From positions 24,129,953-24,193,952 of the forward strand of contig NC_088307.1 in the NCBI RefSeq assembly GCF_032854445.1: a stretch of DNA of 64,000 nucleotides. Reading direction: 5' to 3'. The DNA is from Liolophura sinensis. Its lineage: Eukaryota; Mollusca; Polyplacophora; Chitonida; Chitonidae. Made by a program: the position numbers and the translations under genes. Positions 31,315 to 44,082 of this stretch are shown piece by piece; positions within the stretch are counted from its first letter, which is position 1; every line of letters begins with the position of its first letter. The notes beneath the pieces are model-generated. The model ran no database searches. It saw only the letters and a list, made by a program, of their open reading frames with translations, and was not told where the DNA came from.

Positions 31315-34300
31315 TCATGTGCTTCTTGGTTGGTCCAACGCGTCATAAGTGCTGTGCCCAAAGGTACGCCCATGACGAAACTTCTGGCCTGTGGATAGAA
31401 AAAACAAAATAGATCTTGTTAGAACAAAGCTCATTGAATACGGCAACATTTTGAGAAGCGTCTAATTCATAGTTAAGAGCATCCATATTCTTTGCCAGGA
31501 TTGGAAGATCTGCCAGCACTATGATTGGTCATGCGTTTCCTCCCACCATAACGCAGGTCGCTGTCGCATCAGTGAAATATTCTTAAGCACTCAAGTCAAA
31601 TAAATAAATCTTTGCCAATGGCAGATAGGACAGATGATGTGTTGTCACTTTCACACTGTGCTGGGAGAATATGTACGTTTTGCTACATGTGGTGGAGGTT
31701 CGTCCATGCTCTCGGAGTAGTTTCTAGTTCATTTATTTTTTCCCGACGTTAGTGAAGACTTTGGGTGAAGTAAACCCAAGAGTTTGGGACAACCATGTCA
31801 ACGTAAATTGCTTATTCAATAATATATTGTTATAATGTTCTCCTGGCGCCAATGCTACATGTTGATGAGCGCCTAAACGCCTAATATGACACGAAAACCT
31901 ACCAGAATAGGCCTATATATGCTTCAATGAATCGCCGTGGGCTTGTCACATCATGACACATCCATAAGAATCCAGTGATGAACACTGACGGCCATCTGGA
32001 GACTAGTGCATTTACTGTGACAAGGTGTCTCCGGTGTCGTATATGGTGTCCACGTCATAATGTTTTAATGATGCAGAACTGTGTGCTTGCTTAAATATTT
32101 CACTAATTTTTGAACCATCCGTTACAAACCATTTGTTTGTTGTTGTTTTTTTGTTTGTATTTTGTGTGTGTGTACGTTTTAATTCTGTTGGATGTGTGGA
32201 AACGTGTGGTATATATTTCTTGATGTTCAGTTTAGTGAATGAGTGAGTGAGTCCTTGGGGTTTAACGTAGTGCTCAACAATTTTTCAGTCATACGACGAC
32301 GAAGAAATCCTTAGGGTGTATGTAATGTACCTCCTTGCCGAAGGTAAGTAAGTCGCCCGCCCGAGCCATTATACTGATACGGGTCAACCAGTCGTTGCAC
32401 TATCCCCTTCATGCTGAACGCCAAGCGAGGAAGTTACAACTTCCTCTTTTAAAGTCTTAGGTGTGACTCGACCCAGGACTGAACCTTGATCTACCGCCTC
32501 CGAATGTTCAGTTTAGGATGTGTCATGACATAAACATAAAAAGAAAACTTCTGAACTTTCTTCTTGGGCCGTAAAAATGGCTTTAAACTACAATTTTCCT
32601 CAGGCCCCAGTTGTCAGTCCGATAGTCTAGTTCATCGTTGACGTCATTTCCGAAAATCCCGACCATTCTTGGGAAATAAGCATAAAGTAGAGGGGTAATT
32701 AATGTCTCGATGCTGACAATTAACAAAAAATAATAGAAAAAAAGACGGGGCAACTTTTTCCATTTCCCTTACAACCATAACCTTTTTAGAGTTCCTTTTC
32801 GTGTATCCTTTAAATAGCGAAATTTGTCTAGAATAAACATCAACCCTATATGGATAAACCTGTACTAAACTCACCTGGGATATGACCAGTGTAGCGCGGT
32901 ATGAGACCAGAAGAATCGGGGTAGATGCTAACAGGGTCCCTTCGTTCTTCGCGGACTTCCTCCAGTTTGACAGGTGCCGTCGCCGCAGCTTTGGTTTGGG
33001 CCACGGCGTCTGTGAATTCGTTCAAAGCCACGTGAGTCAAGCCTGGGGAGCCTTGACCAATGTGGAACTTCAGTTTCGGGACGTAGCCCATATAACCTGT
33101 GGGAGAAGTAAGTGGTTATCTTTTAACATTGACTCCCTAAAAATTTCCTTAAAAATATTTGAGATCGTCAGATATCTCCAAACTCGACGTTTACTTTAAC
33201 TGAACGAAGGAAACAGACGTGCTCGGAATAAACCACCAATCACTGGTAAGTAATGGACGCACAGACTGTCACCTCAGAGCGACCTCACTGCTGCTATGCC
33301 ACACTGACGAGTGATAGCCTGAGCCTCATTGTTGAGATATGCCACTCTGACGAGTGATAGCCTGAGCCTCATTGTTGAGATATGCCACTCTGACGAGTGA
33401 TAGCCTGAGCCTCATTGTTGAGGTATGCCACTCTGACGAGTGATAGCCTGAGCCTCATTGTTGAGGTATGCCACTCTGACGAGTGATAGCCCGAGCCTCA
33501 TTGTTGAGATATGCCACTCTGACGAGTGATAGCCTGAGCCTCATTGTTGAGATATGCCACTCTAACGAGTGATAGCCTGAGCCTCATTGTTGAGATATGC
33601 CACTCTGACGAGTGATAGCCTGAGCCTCATTGTTGAGATATGCCACACTGACAAACATATCCCATTATATTATCAAATAAACAAAAAAAACAACAATGCA
33701 TTTATAAAGTCAGCCAGGAACTATTTTGTACTCAATGTAAACTTATGTATAGACTATAGGCCTATGTTAATGACTTACTGGACATAAAACGTTTGTTGGG
33801 GTTGTCGTTTGGCAAAATAAATGGAGAGTTGTTCACGGCCGTGTGAATGGCGTTATGTGAAATGTACGGGTCAGCCTCACGCTGGATAGGTACGAGCCGC
33901 GGGCAGTGACGTCGTAAAGACATCTGAAACAATGAACATATGTTTCATACACTAAAGGAAGGGGAAAAAGCAAAGAAAGTGATGGCATGCTAGTTTGATT
34001 GTTTCAGTTTTACTGTCGCCACGTTATAGTTTTGCAATATTGCCGAATTAAGTGCTATATATAAAAACGTGCATTGCTTGAGTTTCACGAGCTTATTCCA
34101 TCAGTTGTTATAAAATTTCATGTTTTATAAGCAGTCGAGTTCGAACTCTCTTGGCGTTAAAGGTAAAAACAGTCCTTCTGTATCATGTGACTTTTGAAAC
34201 GTTTTTGGCCACCTTTGTAGACATTAATTTACCGATCACTTGTCTCACTGTGTTTCAGCTGCACAAATAACACATTTTTCCTTAAACTATAGGAATTTAT

Positions 34301-37300
34301 CATGTTCACAAACGTTCTTGCAGCTCCTCAATTTTCACCATCGTTCATCTACTCTGAATGACCTTTATGAAACTTTTTTCCGACGCCCATGTTGTAGTGA
34401 ATGTGATAAAAAAACACGTCTTTGACTGACATTTTTGACAGGTCATATGATACAGTATAGGACTTTTTCCGCCCTTTTGAGATAAAAGATATCGAACTCG
34501 AAATTTTCCCATTAGATCAAAAGGAAGTATCTATTACAGGCCCGTGGCTTTTTTTTAGAACAAAAGGGCATATTGGGAAGTACCTGTTACGTCTCATAAA
34601 ATATTAAAAAGACAATAATAGTAATGCTTTTGAAAGTCATTGCGTCTCTTCCTGATTGCACATGGTGAGCACCAGGTCCCAGGGTACTTTTTGTTAACAT
34701 AGTTATGTTTTTTTGGGGGGGGGGGGTTGCAAGTGCAACGGCGTTCTTTCTTCGCAACCGTGTAGAAAATTACCCATCTCTGTCAGTATGTTATACTATA
34801 CACAAGGAAAATAGTTAAGCACCCCCTGTTAAGATCAGTTATTAAAAATCCCTATTAATTTCAACTGTAATGCCAGTTATGATGATGACAAATGATGTTC
34901 CTTTGAACGATTGTGGCCATTCATGTTTGACAGTAACGTAAGAACTTCATGTTCTGCGACAAGAAAATTTTTTTCGTGCAATTATGCAAAATTCCGTATG
35001 CTTGCCCTTCAAATTTTTGTACTCAAGGTCGGTGTTGTGCAGTGTGGACTAATCTTCTTCGAACATGGCACGAAGGCGTATATCAGAGGAGCAAAGATTA
35101 TCGGTAAGCACTCCACAGGGTTGTCGTTCAAAGCTATCGGGCGTCAATTGCGGTACCATTATACAGCAATAAGCCTACTGGTGAGAAATCTCGGTGAAAC
35201 TAATGCTGTGAAAGACCGACCACTCATCGGCCGACCAGCTGTAACATCACAGCGTGAAGACAGGGCGCTGCTCCGACTGGTACGACGTCAGCCATTTGGA
35301 TCAAGTCCATCTTTGAAGCGACAGACGTCTGTCCACAAGAACAGTGAGAAACCGCTTGAAAGTATCGGGGCTGAGAGCAAGGAGAGTCATCAAACGCCCC
35401 TTATTATCAGATCGTCATCAACGGATACGTTTGGCATGGTGTTTAGCGCAACAAGATTGCAATTCGAGGATCTGGCGTAGAATCCATTGGTCGGACGAAA
35501 GTCGGTTCTTGCTCACGTTACAGATGGACGAATGAGGGTTTGGAGGCACAGGAACACAGCGCATACACCCACGAACATCCACTCATATGTTCCTTATGGA
35601 GGGGGTTCTGTAATGGTTTGGGGGTGCATCTCGTACGACTGCAAACTGGACCTATTCACTATACGAGGAAACCTCACAGGAGTGGCGACAGTTACACCCC
35701 TTCGGTAGATCCGACATCTAACTGGAGGGATGAGACGCAGATTGGAAGCTCTCATCCTGACTAATCAGGGCTGTACGCGCTATTAACCTTTAACCCTAGG
35801 GATGTGTTCTACACACTCAAAGTAACATTTTTACTTAGACATTTACGCCCTATGAAGCAAACTGACATTTTTACATAAACATTTACGCCCTAAGAAGCCA
35901 GATGAACTCTAAAGTTCAATACTTACAAGCCACTTTTATTTTGTAAAAAAATACATTTTTAATTTGGCGAAAGATATCCTGAATAAATTGTAAAGTCTAA
36001 TGTCATTTATGGTGCTTTCTTGTTGACAAAATGTTGCTATTTTTGATCACAACAGTAATCTCCCAACACCAATGATTTTATGTGTCACTGCAGACCAGGG
36101 GGGTGCTTAACTTTATTCTTTGTATATATATATTAATCTCTGCATTATCCAGCATATGTATCAAAAGTATTAGTACAGATTAGACATCTACAAAGTACAT
36201 GTACACATATTGGCACTTAGATTCAGATGAGAGTGCATATTTTCCTGAAGGATATTTTATCTAAAAATTTAATCTCTAAAGTTGCGTTAGAATTTCAATC
36301 AGTTGGCTCGCTAATGCATACCTTGTCAACTGCAGGTACATTGGTTTTCGGAATATTCTGCAATAGAAGTCCGTAAGGATACGAAATGAAATTAAGGGAA
36401 GTGAACAAAAGGTGTAAATATAATAATGTAAACAAAACTTTGCAACTGATGCAACTCTTGGCAGAAAAGCAACCTTTGGTAAATTACAGACGAACCTCCC
36501 CACATGCAACATTACACTCCAAAAATTAATCTGTTAATTTTGACAGAAAGTCTGTTGTTGCAACAGATTATTCTGTTAAATAACACACATGTTCTATAAA
36601 TCCAACATAAAAATTATATTGGACTAATGGGATATTATGTTGAATATGACAGTATTATATTACAATAACAAAATACATTCTAGAACACTGAGACAAGAGA
36701 CATCCTGTTAAAATTAAAAGATTATTTTATTTATTTATTTATTTATTTATTTGATTGGTGTTTTACGCCGTACTCAAAAATATTTCTCTTATACGACGGT
36801 GGCCGGCATTATGTTGGGGAGGGGAGGTTGGAGACCGGGCAGAGCCCGGTGGAAACCCACAACCATCCGCAGGTTGCTGCAAGACCTTCCCACGTACGGC
36901 CGGAGAGGAAGCCAGCATGAGCTGGTCTTGAACTCACAGCGACGGTGTTGGTGAGAGGCTTCTGGGTCATTACGCGGCGTTAGCGGGCTAACTAATTGAA
37001 CCACAGAGGCCCCCGAAAGTAGTTGAATCAGCCCTTGAGAGTTGTAAAAGTACCTGTAATTTAACATAGCCGTTAACAGTAGAAAATAAGCTCTCTTGAT
37101 TTCTTAGTTGTTAAAGTTCTGTTTTCAAAGTTTGCGCTGTATATGATGGGTGGTTATATTCAACCTGCCACTCTGAAATATAAGGATGATGTCTAAACAA
37201 CAACAACAACAACAGTCAGTTAAGTCTAATAAAAGGCTGCGACCTGAGCTGTACATGCGTTTTTATATGGCTATCTTAGTTATGTTTCCCGCCGTCGTAT

Positions 37301-40300
37301 AACTGAAATATTCTTCAGCATCGGTGTAAAACACCAGTCAAATAAAATAAATAAATAAATATTTATCTTTATTGTTGATTATCACGTGATTATCCTTACC
37401 GGCATTGGTACATCCACTCGATTGGTAGTTTCAGGTAACTCTGACATCTTCCGCTGATGTGCCAGGTGATCTGTTTCAAAAGCTGCCACAGCGTTCTTAC
37501 ATTTCTCAGTGTACCTCTCTCCGTAAAATTGCCGTAGACGGGGAACGAACCCTATCGACCGGAAGATAGGCATTGAGACAAATCAATTAACATACTGCAT
37601 TGGTCAATATCGGATAAAGAGGGGGTTTTTCGTGGATACGTGTGAGGAGCTGGGATACACCCATTCATTCTCCTTCTTTGTCAAAGCGTTCGCTGTCAGT
37701 TCAAATCCAGCACATGCAGGCTCCCTCTCCGACAATACGTGGGAAGGTGTCAACCACCGGCGGATTGTCGTGGATTTCCACCGGGTTCTGCCCGATTTCC
37801 TCCCACCATAGGTTGGACGCGAATAATAAGCGAAATATTCTTAAGTATGTCGAAAAACTCCAATTAAATGACAAAAATAAATTCGTTTCTTTCTTTATTC
37901 GTTAACACACATTCTCACATAGGCCTACTTTCATGTATACATTCATGTATACATTCTTTTCTATGCGTACACAGTAAACTTTGCAACGCCTGTTGAATTT
38001 AAGGCTACCAACTATAAATAAATTTCTTTCAACAGGTGAACTAGTATCTTATAGTCTAAAGATTGCATGCATGGCAGCCTGGAGAAATCGTCCATTGCTC
38101 TTCCCAGATGACAGCCATATTGGAAAAATTCAAGTCTTTTGCTCTTTTTTTTTTATGGGTGATGGCTTCACTCACAATTATCTTGCAAAAATGCACTGAA
38201 TAATTCCAGTAACCTCAATAAGGCTAAAACGTGTATAAACCACTTTAATATAATCCTTGGAGGACCTCAGATAGGTCAAACAGTTGAAGCTCTGGCTCGT
38301 TTTATTTATTTATTTATTTGATTGGTGTTTTACGCCATACTCAAGAATATTTCACTTATACCACGGTGGCCAGCATTATGGTGGGTGGAAGGAAGCCAGC
38401 ATGAGCTGGTCTTGAACTCACAGCGACCGCATTGGTGAGAGGCTTCTGGGTCACTCCGCTGCGCTAGCGCGCTAACCGACTAAGCCACGGAGGCCTCCCT
38501 GGGTCGTTTTAAATGTCAGGCACTTGAGCAATGAGGTGACGTGTTCGAAGCATAGAGATATTTGCAGGTACTTGCCGAAGGGTGATAGTTTTTTCCTGTA
38601 ATTCATATCTCCTACACTCATTAGCCTGATTGCTGTCACATGAGTGGACATTTCCTGACTACAATTAAACACCAATTATTATTTCAGCTACTTATCTGGA
38701 TCGTATCGATGACCCTATTATTTTTTTCTGCTATTTATCTGGTTCGTGTATAACAATTTCAAATTTCCAGACTTTTCCATGTCACAAATTGACATTTACC
38801 AGGCTAATCTGAATAACATTATATCCTCATTAGCTGAACTTTCACATAAAACCCCAGTGTTTCAAGCAATTTCGAAGACGCTGAAAAACAAATTTTAACA
38901 CATTTATAGCATATTACATAAAGTATCTTAGGCTGATTCTACAGTCTGTTCGCATATCAGCCAAACTGGTTAAGTTAATTTTATTTTCCAGGCTTTTCAA
39001 GGCTTCCCCGGCCCAGTACGATCCCTGAGAACTACGTCAAATATAAACATGTCACATCCGCTGGCCTCACCTGTATATCCGGGCACCAGAGGTTTCCCGA
39101 ACTTTTGCCCGCCCCAGTTCTCCGATCGTCTGCTCAACAGTTCATCACGTGACTGCTTACACTTGGCGACGGCCTGGTCCACGGGCTTTATGGAAGATAA
39201 CAGGGTGGCCTCCGAGCAGGCTACAGACTTGTCTTGAATAAGACAATGAGTTGTGCGTCCGAAGGTGTCCCCGATCTTGTATTTGTACTGGGGGCAGTAA
39301 CCGCCATATCTGAAAACAAAAGGATGTGTGCGAAATGTCTTTCCTGAAAGGAATTAAAACAATCACACTCAGTAGACACCCCGTATGTCTCGCAATGAAC
39401 CCTACGCATGATGTCATCGAAGTTTCAGGAGCTGGTAGACACGTAAGCTTAAGTTACACCAGCATAGATCTGCTGAGCTGAAAAGTTTGGGTTTGAAGCT
39501 CGGGATAAGCTCGCTTCTATTGTTCTTTATGATTAATTTTCGACTTAAAACTATGCTCAAGTCCATGAAAAGCTTCGGGTGTCTTAGGATCACATAAAAT
39601 GCACGAAATTGGCTGAAATGTGTGACGAGCCGCTGGTTTTCTGTCGTAAGACCCGGATGTGCCATGTCCACTCAGAACTGCTCTATGGCTTATTCTTATC
39701 GCTCATAGACAGAGAAATGACAAGGAAGCTCTGTGTTTACTGGGTCGGTTTCCAAAAGTTTCAGTTGCAGATATTTCCATGTACACACACTGAATCAAGA
39801 GGTTATCTGCAAGATTTGCATCTCTGTATATTGACAATGAACTCCCAATCAAACAAAAGAGAAATTTGGTACATTTCGGAAATGTCTCAGTTCTTGGATA
39901 CAAAAGACTACAGTATCCAGAGTAAAACCAGAGCAGCGACGACAATCTAATAAGTGGTACAAATCTGGCCTCTTGTCAGTTTTATCTTAGTTAGGGTTTT
40001 ATTCTAACTGTTGATGTTAATGTTTGTACTGTAGGAATTCAGCGCCCCTTAGCACCATGCCTTAAGTAGAATTATCGATAAATAAAAAGACTCAGTAGTC
40101 CACTAGCAGAATCCTGGTTTCGGGCACCAGCGGCAGATTCATTTTAAGCCCTAAAGCATTAGATTCACTAAAACTCAAAATGCTGATGTGTTCAAAGATT
40201 TAATAAACAGTCACAAGAAAACGACGCAAAGGGGCAAATGGGCAAGGCATCGGGGTCAGTAGTACCCTAGCACAACCCCAATTTCGAGCACCAGCTGCAG

Positions 40301-42643
40301 AATCAAGTCACACCCTGAATCACTGGATTCACTACGGTGTAATTTTGCAGTGGAATCACTAAGGAAAGATCAGATGGCATCCATACAGAAGACTGCACTT
40401 TACTTATATTAGCACAAACCAAATTAGTGAGAGCTGGATTTGAGCCCGCGACCTTATTGGTGAGAGGCCTATCGGCTGCGGTGGAAATAGTGCTCATTGG
40501 GTTTAACGTAGTAAAATCTTTGTATGATTATGTTCCTTGTAACGGTAGTTCGTGTGGCTTTCTATAAGAAAACGCGTTAGCACAAATTCTGAACTGTGTG
40601 GGTTTTACATCCCTTGATATAAGGCACTTAGTCATATTTATAATTTTATAATGTACTTAGGTGTATATATATAACGCAAATAAATGTCCCCATGATGCAA
40701 TTATACGTCGCTATAATGGTCTAGTAAATTACCTTGTTTACACATTACATGTCTATTACATGTATGTCGTGTATGATCACACTAGATAAGCTTACACAAG
40801 TATGTCAATGCGCCCCATGTGGTGATTCGAGGGGCGGGAGGTCGGGGTGTTGGGGTTGTGAAGTAAGGGGTTTATCATGGGCGAAAGGATTGGGCACATC
40901 AAAATTTGTCATAAATATTTCTTATCAATATTTATAGCCAAAAATAATAATAATAATAAAATAACGTGTTGGAAAAATTAAGACAATTAAAGCAGGAGGT
41001 CATCTTTCATAATTTTGCTGTTATATTACTAATATTATTACTTCATTCGATTGTAGCTGGGTCCCCATTAACTCTCTTTCATGGTGGTAAGAAAATGTGG
41101 CCCTGTGTAAAATATCGCAAAAAAAAATGCATTGACAACTTGTTTAGAAAGGGAAAATTTTTTAACATCACTGCAATTTTTTTACCTAATTCTGCCTTAC
41201 CCACGGTGCTAAAGGGCATGCTACTATTTATCTATTTACATGAACAGTTAGAACAAAAACCCTATAACTGACGTAAATGAAAAGTTACGTGTGATAATTT
41301 GCCAGCTATATCCCGCTGTCGTCCTACTCTACAGCTTTACTCTGTATGCTGGAGTCTTTTCTACTGCTCCATTTCCCACATCCATAGACTACAAGTGAAA
41401 CATTCCTGAGATTCTAAACCAACAGGCTTTATGCTGACACCTGAAATCACACCTGGCTTTTAATCAAACCAGGAATGTCTTTCATGATAACTTTGCTCGA
41501 TCAAGATGCCGAAATGACAAATATATATGACTGTAGATAAATACTCCGCAGACCCAGAAGAGTCTGACAGCCTCATGCATGGCCTATATACACGTATACA
41601 CTCTGGCCAATGACATTACTTTGATTTCATTTACTTGTATGACATTGAAATTTCACTATTTCTTTGATGACTATTCATATCATCATGTAGTGTCCAAAGT
41701 AAGACTCAGGAAAACTCAGCTTCGTTAACAGAATTAGAATAGCTAACTTGGAAACATACAGGCCTACAAATAATTTCAGCGAAAGTTAGCTGCATGTCTT
41801 GAGGAAGAAGCAGTTAACAGTTTTCCGTGTGACGAAGGGCAGACGTGTATCATGCACTTGCTGCCAGAATTTTTTTTTAGAACGAAATAAAGGTCATAAA
41901 ATATAACCTTTGATACTTAATGTCACATTTTCCAAGTAAGATATCACCATATACCTTCCAGACAAACCATACAAAATTTTAGAATAGAAGTTTCCTAATC
42001 AGGCAAAATGAGATATTAGAAACTCCAGGTTAAATCAAGTATAAAATATGTAAAGGCGTACTCTGTAGGATTCAATCTGTTCTATGGTCGTGGGTTTCCC
42101 CCGGGCTCTGCCCGGTTTCCACCCACCATAATGCTGGCCGCCGTCGTATAAGTGAAATATTCTTGTGTACGGCGTAAAACATCAATCAAATGAATAAATA
42201 AATAAATAAATAAATAAATCTGTTCTACGCTTAAAGCAGACCTCTGTACATAACATGCAGTTTGTGTACTGTGTAACAAGGATTACATGTCATATTCACT
42301 GTTTCCTGACGTATTAAGAGATGTACATGTAACCGCATTAAGTATATACACGTAGGCTATATGAGTTTGGAAATGTTAAAATTTATTGCCGGCTCAATAA
42401 ACACTTTTCAGGCTTGTTAAGGAAGCCGATATAAATTTAGAGCTGCATCAAATATATTGCACTGGATTCATTATAAATTACAGAATGCAACATAGTCACC
42501 AAGTCGTGTGTCTTAATTGCTAAGCGTTTAATACAGTTTTTCAACGGAATTGACCTTCAGGTATCCTGTACTTACCCCGGCGTGTGGTACGGGTTTTTAG
42601 GCAGGAGCTCTATCCGCTCCCTGAATGGGATAAGAGTTGACAT
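31315..42643 (-). CDS. CIMIP2B: CIMIP2B/FAM166B-like ciliary microtubule inner protein, complete, 6 exons
   Basis: Members of the CIMIP2 (FAM166, DUF2475) family bind the inside of doublet microtubules in motile cilia and sperm flagella. Exons in transcript order are 42643-42576, 39309-39071, 37551-37400, 33923-33779, 33096-32875 and 31388-31315. They total 900 nt, 299 aa plus stop, with every GT-AG junction in phase. Repeated family motifs are PYHTPGYGGYCPQYKYKIGD (from about residue 19), PLVPGYTGFVPRLRQFYGER (about 96), RFMSSYMGYVPKLKFHIG (about 197), and LIPRYTGHIPGQKFRHGRTF near the C-terminus. The four-motif layout and the FMS..GYVP segment resemble CIMIP2B more than CIMIP2A. The ATG at 42643 is the first in a leader that begins MSTLIPFRER. 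Introns carry SINEs, a Tc1 element and a 43-bp minisatellite. The paralogue choice is less sure than the family. Confidence 0.9.
31490..31608 (+). mobile_element. SINE (family A) 3' fragment
   Basis: TTTCCTCCCACCATAACGC, GTCGCATCAGTGAAATATTC and CAAGTCAAATAAATAAATC in family order. It lies in the last intron of the CIMIP2B-like gene. Confidence 0.65.
32228..32512 (-). mobile_element. tRNA-Arg-like SINE (family B), inverted
   Basis: It begins with the inverted 3' end (GAGTCCTTGGGGTTTAACGT, TTTCAGTCATACGACGACG). It continues with CCATTATACTGATACGGGTC and GTTGCACTATCCCCTTCATG, then the inverted tRNA part (GTGACTCGACCCAGGACTG). Confidence 0.8.
33293..33655. repeat. 43-bp tandem repeat, about 8 copies
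   Basis: The unit reads ATATGCCACTCTGACGAGTG, then ATAGCCTGAGCCTCATTGTTGAG. Copies are nearly identical. It sits in the intron between the 33923-33779 and 33096-32875 exons of the CIMIP2B-like gene. No similarity to neighbouring exons is visible. Confidence 0.93.
34798..36127 (+). mobile_element. Tc1/mariner DNA transposon, both inverted ends present, inactive
   Basis: The left end (34799 onward: TACACAAGGAAAATAGTTAA, GCACCCCCTGTT) is matched inverted at the right end (CAGGGGGGTGCTTAACTTTA, TTCTTTGTATA, ending about 36127). The element is 1.33 kb, close to the usual Tc1 size, with TA-rich flanks. It lies in an intron of the CIMIP2B-like gene, on the opposite strand. The enclosed transposase is broken. 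Confidence 0.85.
35060..35710 (+). pseudogene. Tc1-like transposase remnant
   Basis: Fragments in different frames give family-typical segments in order. They are the helix-turn-helix region (STGLSFKAIGRQLRYHYTAI), LVRNLGETNAVKDRP with GRPAVTSQREDRALLRLVRR, RARRVIKRPLLSDRHQRIRL, the first catalytic Asp region (HWSDESRF), and GGGSVMVWGCISY. At least two frameshifts separate them. The part with the second and third catalytic acidic residues is missing, so it cannot transpose itself. Confidence 0.85.
36515..36726. mobile_element. TA-flanked MITE (family E), right end overlain by a SINE
   Basis: It starts CACTCCAAAAATTAATCTGT after a TA, then TTTTGACAGAAAGTCTGTTG. The right half carries the inverted match (AATACATTCTAGAACACTGA, CCTGTTAAAATTAAAAGATT). 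The terminal TGAGTG is lost where the next SINE tail begins. Confidence 0.75.
36727..37013 (-). mobile_element. tRNA-derived SINE (family A), full length, inverted
   Basis: It runs from poly-TTTA through TTGATTGGTGTTTTACGCCG, CTTATACGACGGTGGCCGG and CGGGCAGAGCCCGGTGGAAA. The head at the far end is GAACCACAGAGGCCCCC. Confidence 0.85.
37275..37362 (+). mobile_element. SINE (family A) tail fragment
   Basis: CGCCGTCGTATAACTGAAAT followed by AAACACCAGTCAAATAAAAT. Confidence 0.65.
37680..37868 (+). mobile_element. SINE (family A), diverged
   Basis: CGTTCGCTGTCAGTTCAAAT (B-box region), CAGGCTCCCTCTCCGAC, GATTTCCTCCCACCATAGG and GAATAATAAGCGAAATATTC in family order. Confidence 0.65.
38299..38498 (-). 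mobile_element. SINE (family A), inverted, core deleted
   Basis: The tail (TTGATTGGTGTTTTACGCCA, CACGGTGGCCAGCATTATGG) is joined directly to the head (GAAGCCAGCATGAGCTGG, ending CTAAGCCACGGAGGCCTC). The GGGTTTCC core is missing. Confidence 0.8.
39905..40085 (-). mobile_element. Non-autonomous dispersed element (family D), inverted
   Basis: GAGTAAAACCAGAGCAGCGA, CTGGCCTCTTGTCAGTTTTA and CCCCTTAGCACCATGCCTTA also occur near 49255 and 50400-50790. Confidence 0.55.
40086..41129. other. Intron 1 region of the CIMIP2B-like gene, anonymous
   Basis: It holds a possible inverted SINE head near 40430-40490 (GATTTGAGCCCGCGACC, GGTGAGAGGCCTATCGG) and AT-rich sequence. No other feature is supported. Confidence 0.3.
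41130..41350 (+). mobile_element. Non-autonomous dispersed element (family D)
   Basis: TTTTTTACCTAATTCTGCC, CCACGGTGCTAAAGGGCATG, CATGAACAGTTAGAAC and TACGTGTGATAATTTGCC match 60155-60340 and 55290-55450. Confidence 0.6.
42083..42222 (+). mobile_element. SINE (family A) 3' fragment
   Basis: GGTCGTGGGTTTCCCCCGGG, CCACCATAATGCTGGCCGCC, GTACGGCGTAAAACATC and an ATAAATAAATAAATAAATAA tail. It lies about 350 bp before the first CIMIP2B-like exon in genomic order. Confidence 0.8.
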
Positions 42644-43869
42644 GTTCCACGAAAGCGTTCCCGAGACTTGATGTTACATTTATACAGCTGCCGTCTGTTC
42701 CTTTAATGGACTGCCCTTTCTATCAGCCTTTACTTCACAAGCCGTCACCCGGGAGGCGACTAAAGGGATACTGACGTCATAAAGGGATCGGTAATCTCGC
42801 AAAATAAGTTCGCGCATGGCGTCTTGACCTTGAAGTCGGCACCAGCACTTTTGGTCCACAGAGTGACGCAAGATTTTCGGTGCAATCTTGCAGCTACTTT
42901 TTTTTCTCTTGCATGTGGACAAAATAAGGGCATGGTACATGTCTGTTGAGGCTTTATTTAATGTCGTTTATTATACGTGTTATTAACTTCAATGTTTACA
43001 GTTTCGAGATTACAAGGTTACAATAGGAAAAATTCAAAAGGGAAATCATTTGTTACGCTACGGCAGCGTTTGTTACGTTAACTCAATGATAACCATGGAC
43101 GTTTAGACGTCACAATCGGAAAATTATGGCAGCCGGTAGCGGTCATGCGTGCTTTCAGTCTCTGTGCCCAATATTTCAACAAGGGAAGAATGCGAAATCC
43201 TTCAATTTAAAAAACTCTAATGAGAGAGGCCACAAAAGTGCGGGATTCCACTAAACCTTGTACTTTCGTACGTTTGCCTTAGGCCTTTAACTCGCACTGC
43301 GCATGACTAACAGGAAGGCGAAAGGTCGAAAGGGTGAGATTCTTCTTAATCTCCTACTTTTGAACAAGGCTTGTTTGACCAGGATGAAGGTTTGACTGTC
43401 TTCTCCTTTAAAGGAATGTCGCTGATAGATAGGCAACTCCAGATTGAATTTTAGGTATAGCAGATTTATTCATGTGTGACTAGGACTGCAATGTTTAACC
43501 CAGGAAATCCTACCTGCACTGTCAGCCAGTCAGCGTCGATTCAGTATCCTTTTAAGTATAAATCTTACAACTCATAAACAACAATCAACATGGAAGCCTC
43601 AAAAGGTTATCAGTTCGATCAGACCAATAACATATCAGTCGGACAAATATCAGTAGTATGTAAGGTGTCGTAAATCAGCTTCAAAGTCACGCTACTTCTT
43701 TTGACCTTTAATTAGGGGGTTTATGGTTTCCAGTATATTGCAATAAATTATATGTGACCACTCGGCACATACATGTAGGTACAGCACACATATATATTTT
43801 ATTACCGTTTGCCGTTCAGTGTTCGTTTTTCGGTACATATATAGATATCGATGTTGATGTAACCATGGC
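42644..43869. other. Upstream region of the CIMIP2B-like gene
   Basis: It should contain the promoter and leader of the minus-strand gene starting at 42643. No TATA box or X-box-like ciliary motif that I would defend is seen; a CCATGG-centred stretch near 43091-43103 is only a weak half-match. Confidence 0.3.
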
Positions 43870-44082
43870 TTGGATATGGTTTACCCACGTGACTAAAGTG
43901 GTCTCAGCCAATGAGGTCACAGGTTCGAATCCAGTTCTCGCTGGGTCGGTTGTGGCTTTTTAGGCAAAAGGCTTGTCAGATTTTGGGCAAAAGCCGTGCA
44001 TGTTTTTTTTTTCTGAATAAAGCTGAGTGCCGTCATACATAAGCGAAAACTTCTTCCCTGCATTAATGAAATAAATAAACGA
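43870..44082 (+). mobile_element. SINE-like element with tRNA B-box, diverged
   Basis: GGTCTCAGCCAATGAGGTCA, CAGGTTCGAATCCAGTTC (B-box), GAGTGCCGTCATACATAAGC and ATGAAATAAATAAAC. This is family A architecture with a different middle. Confidence 0.6.
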
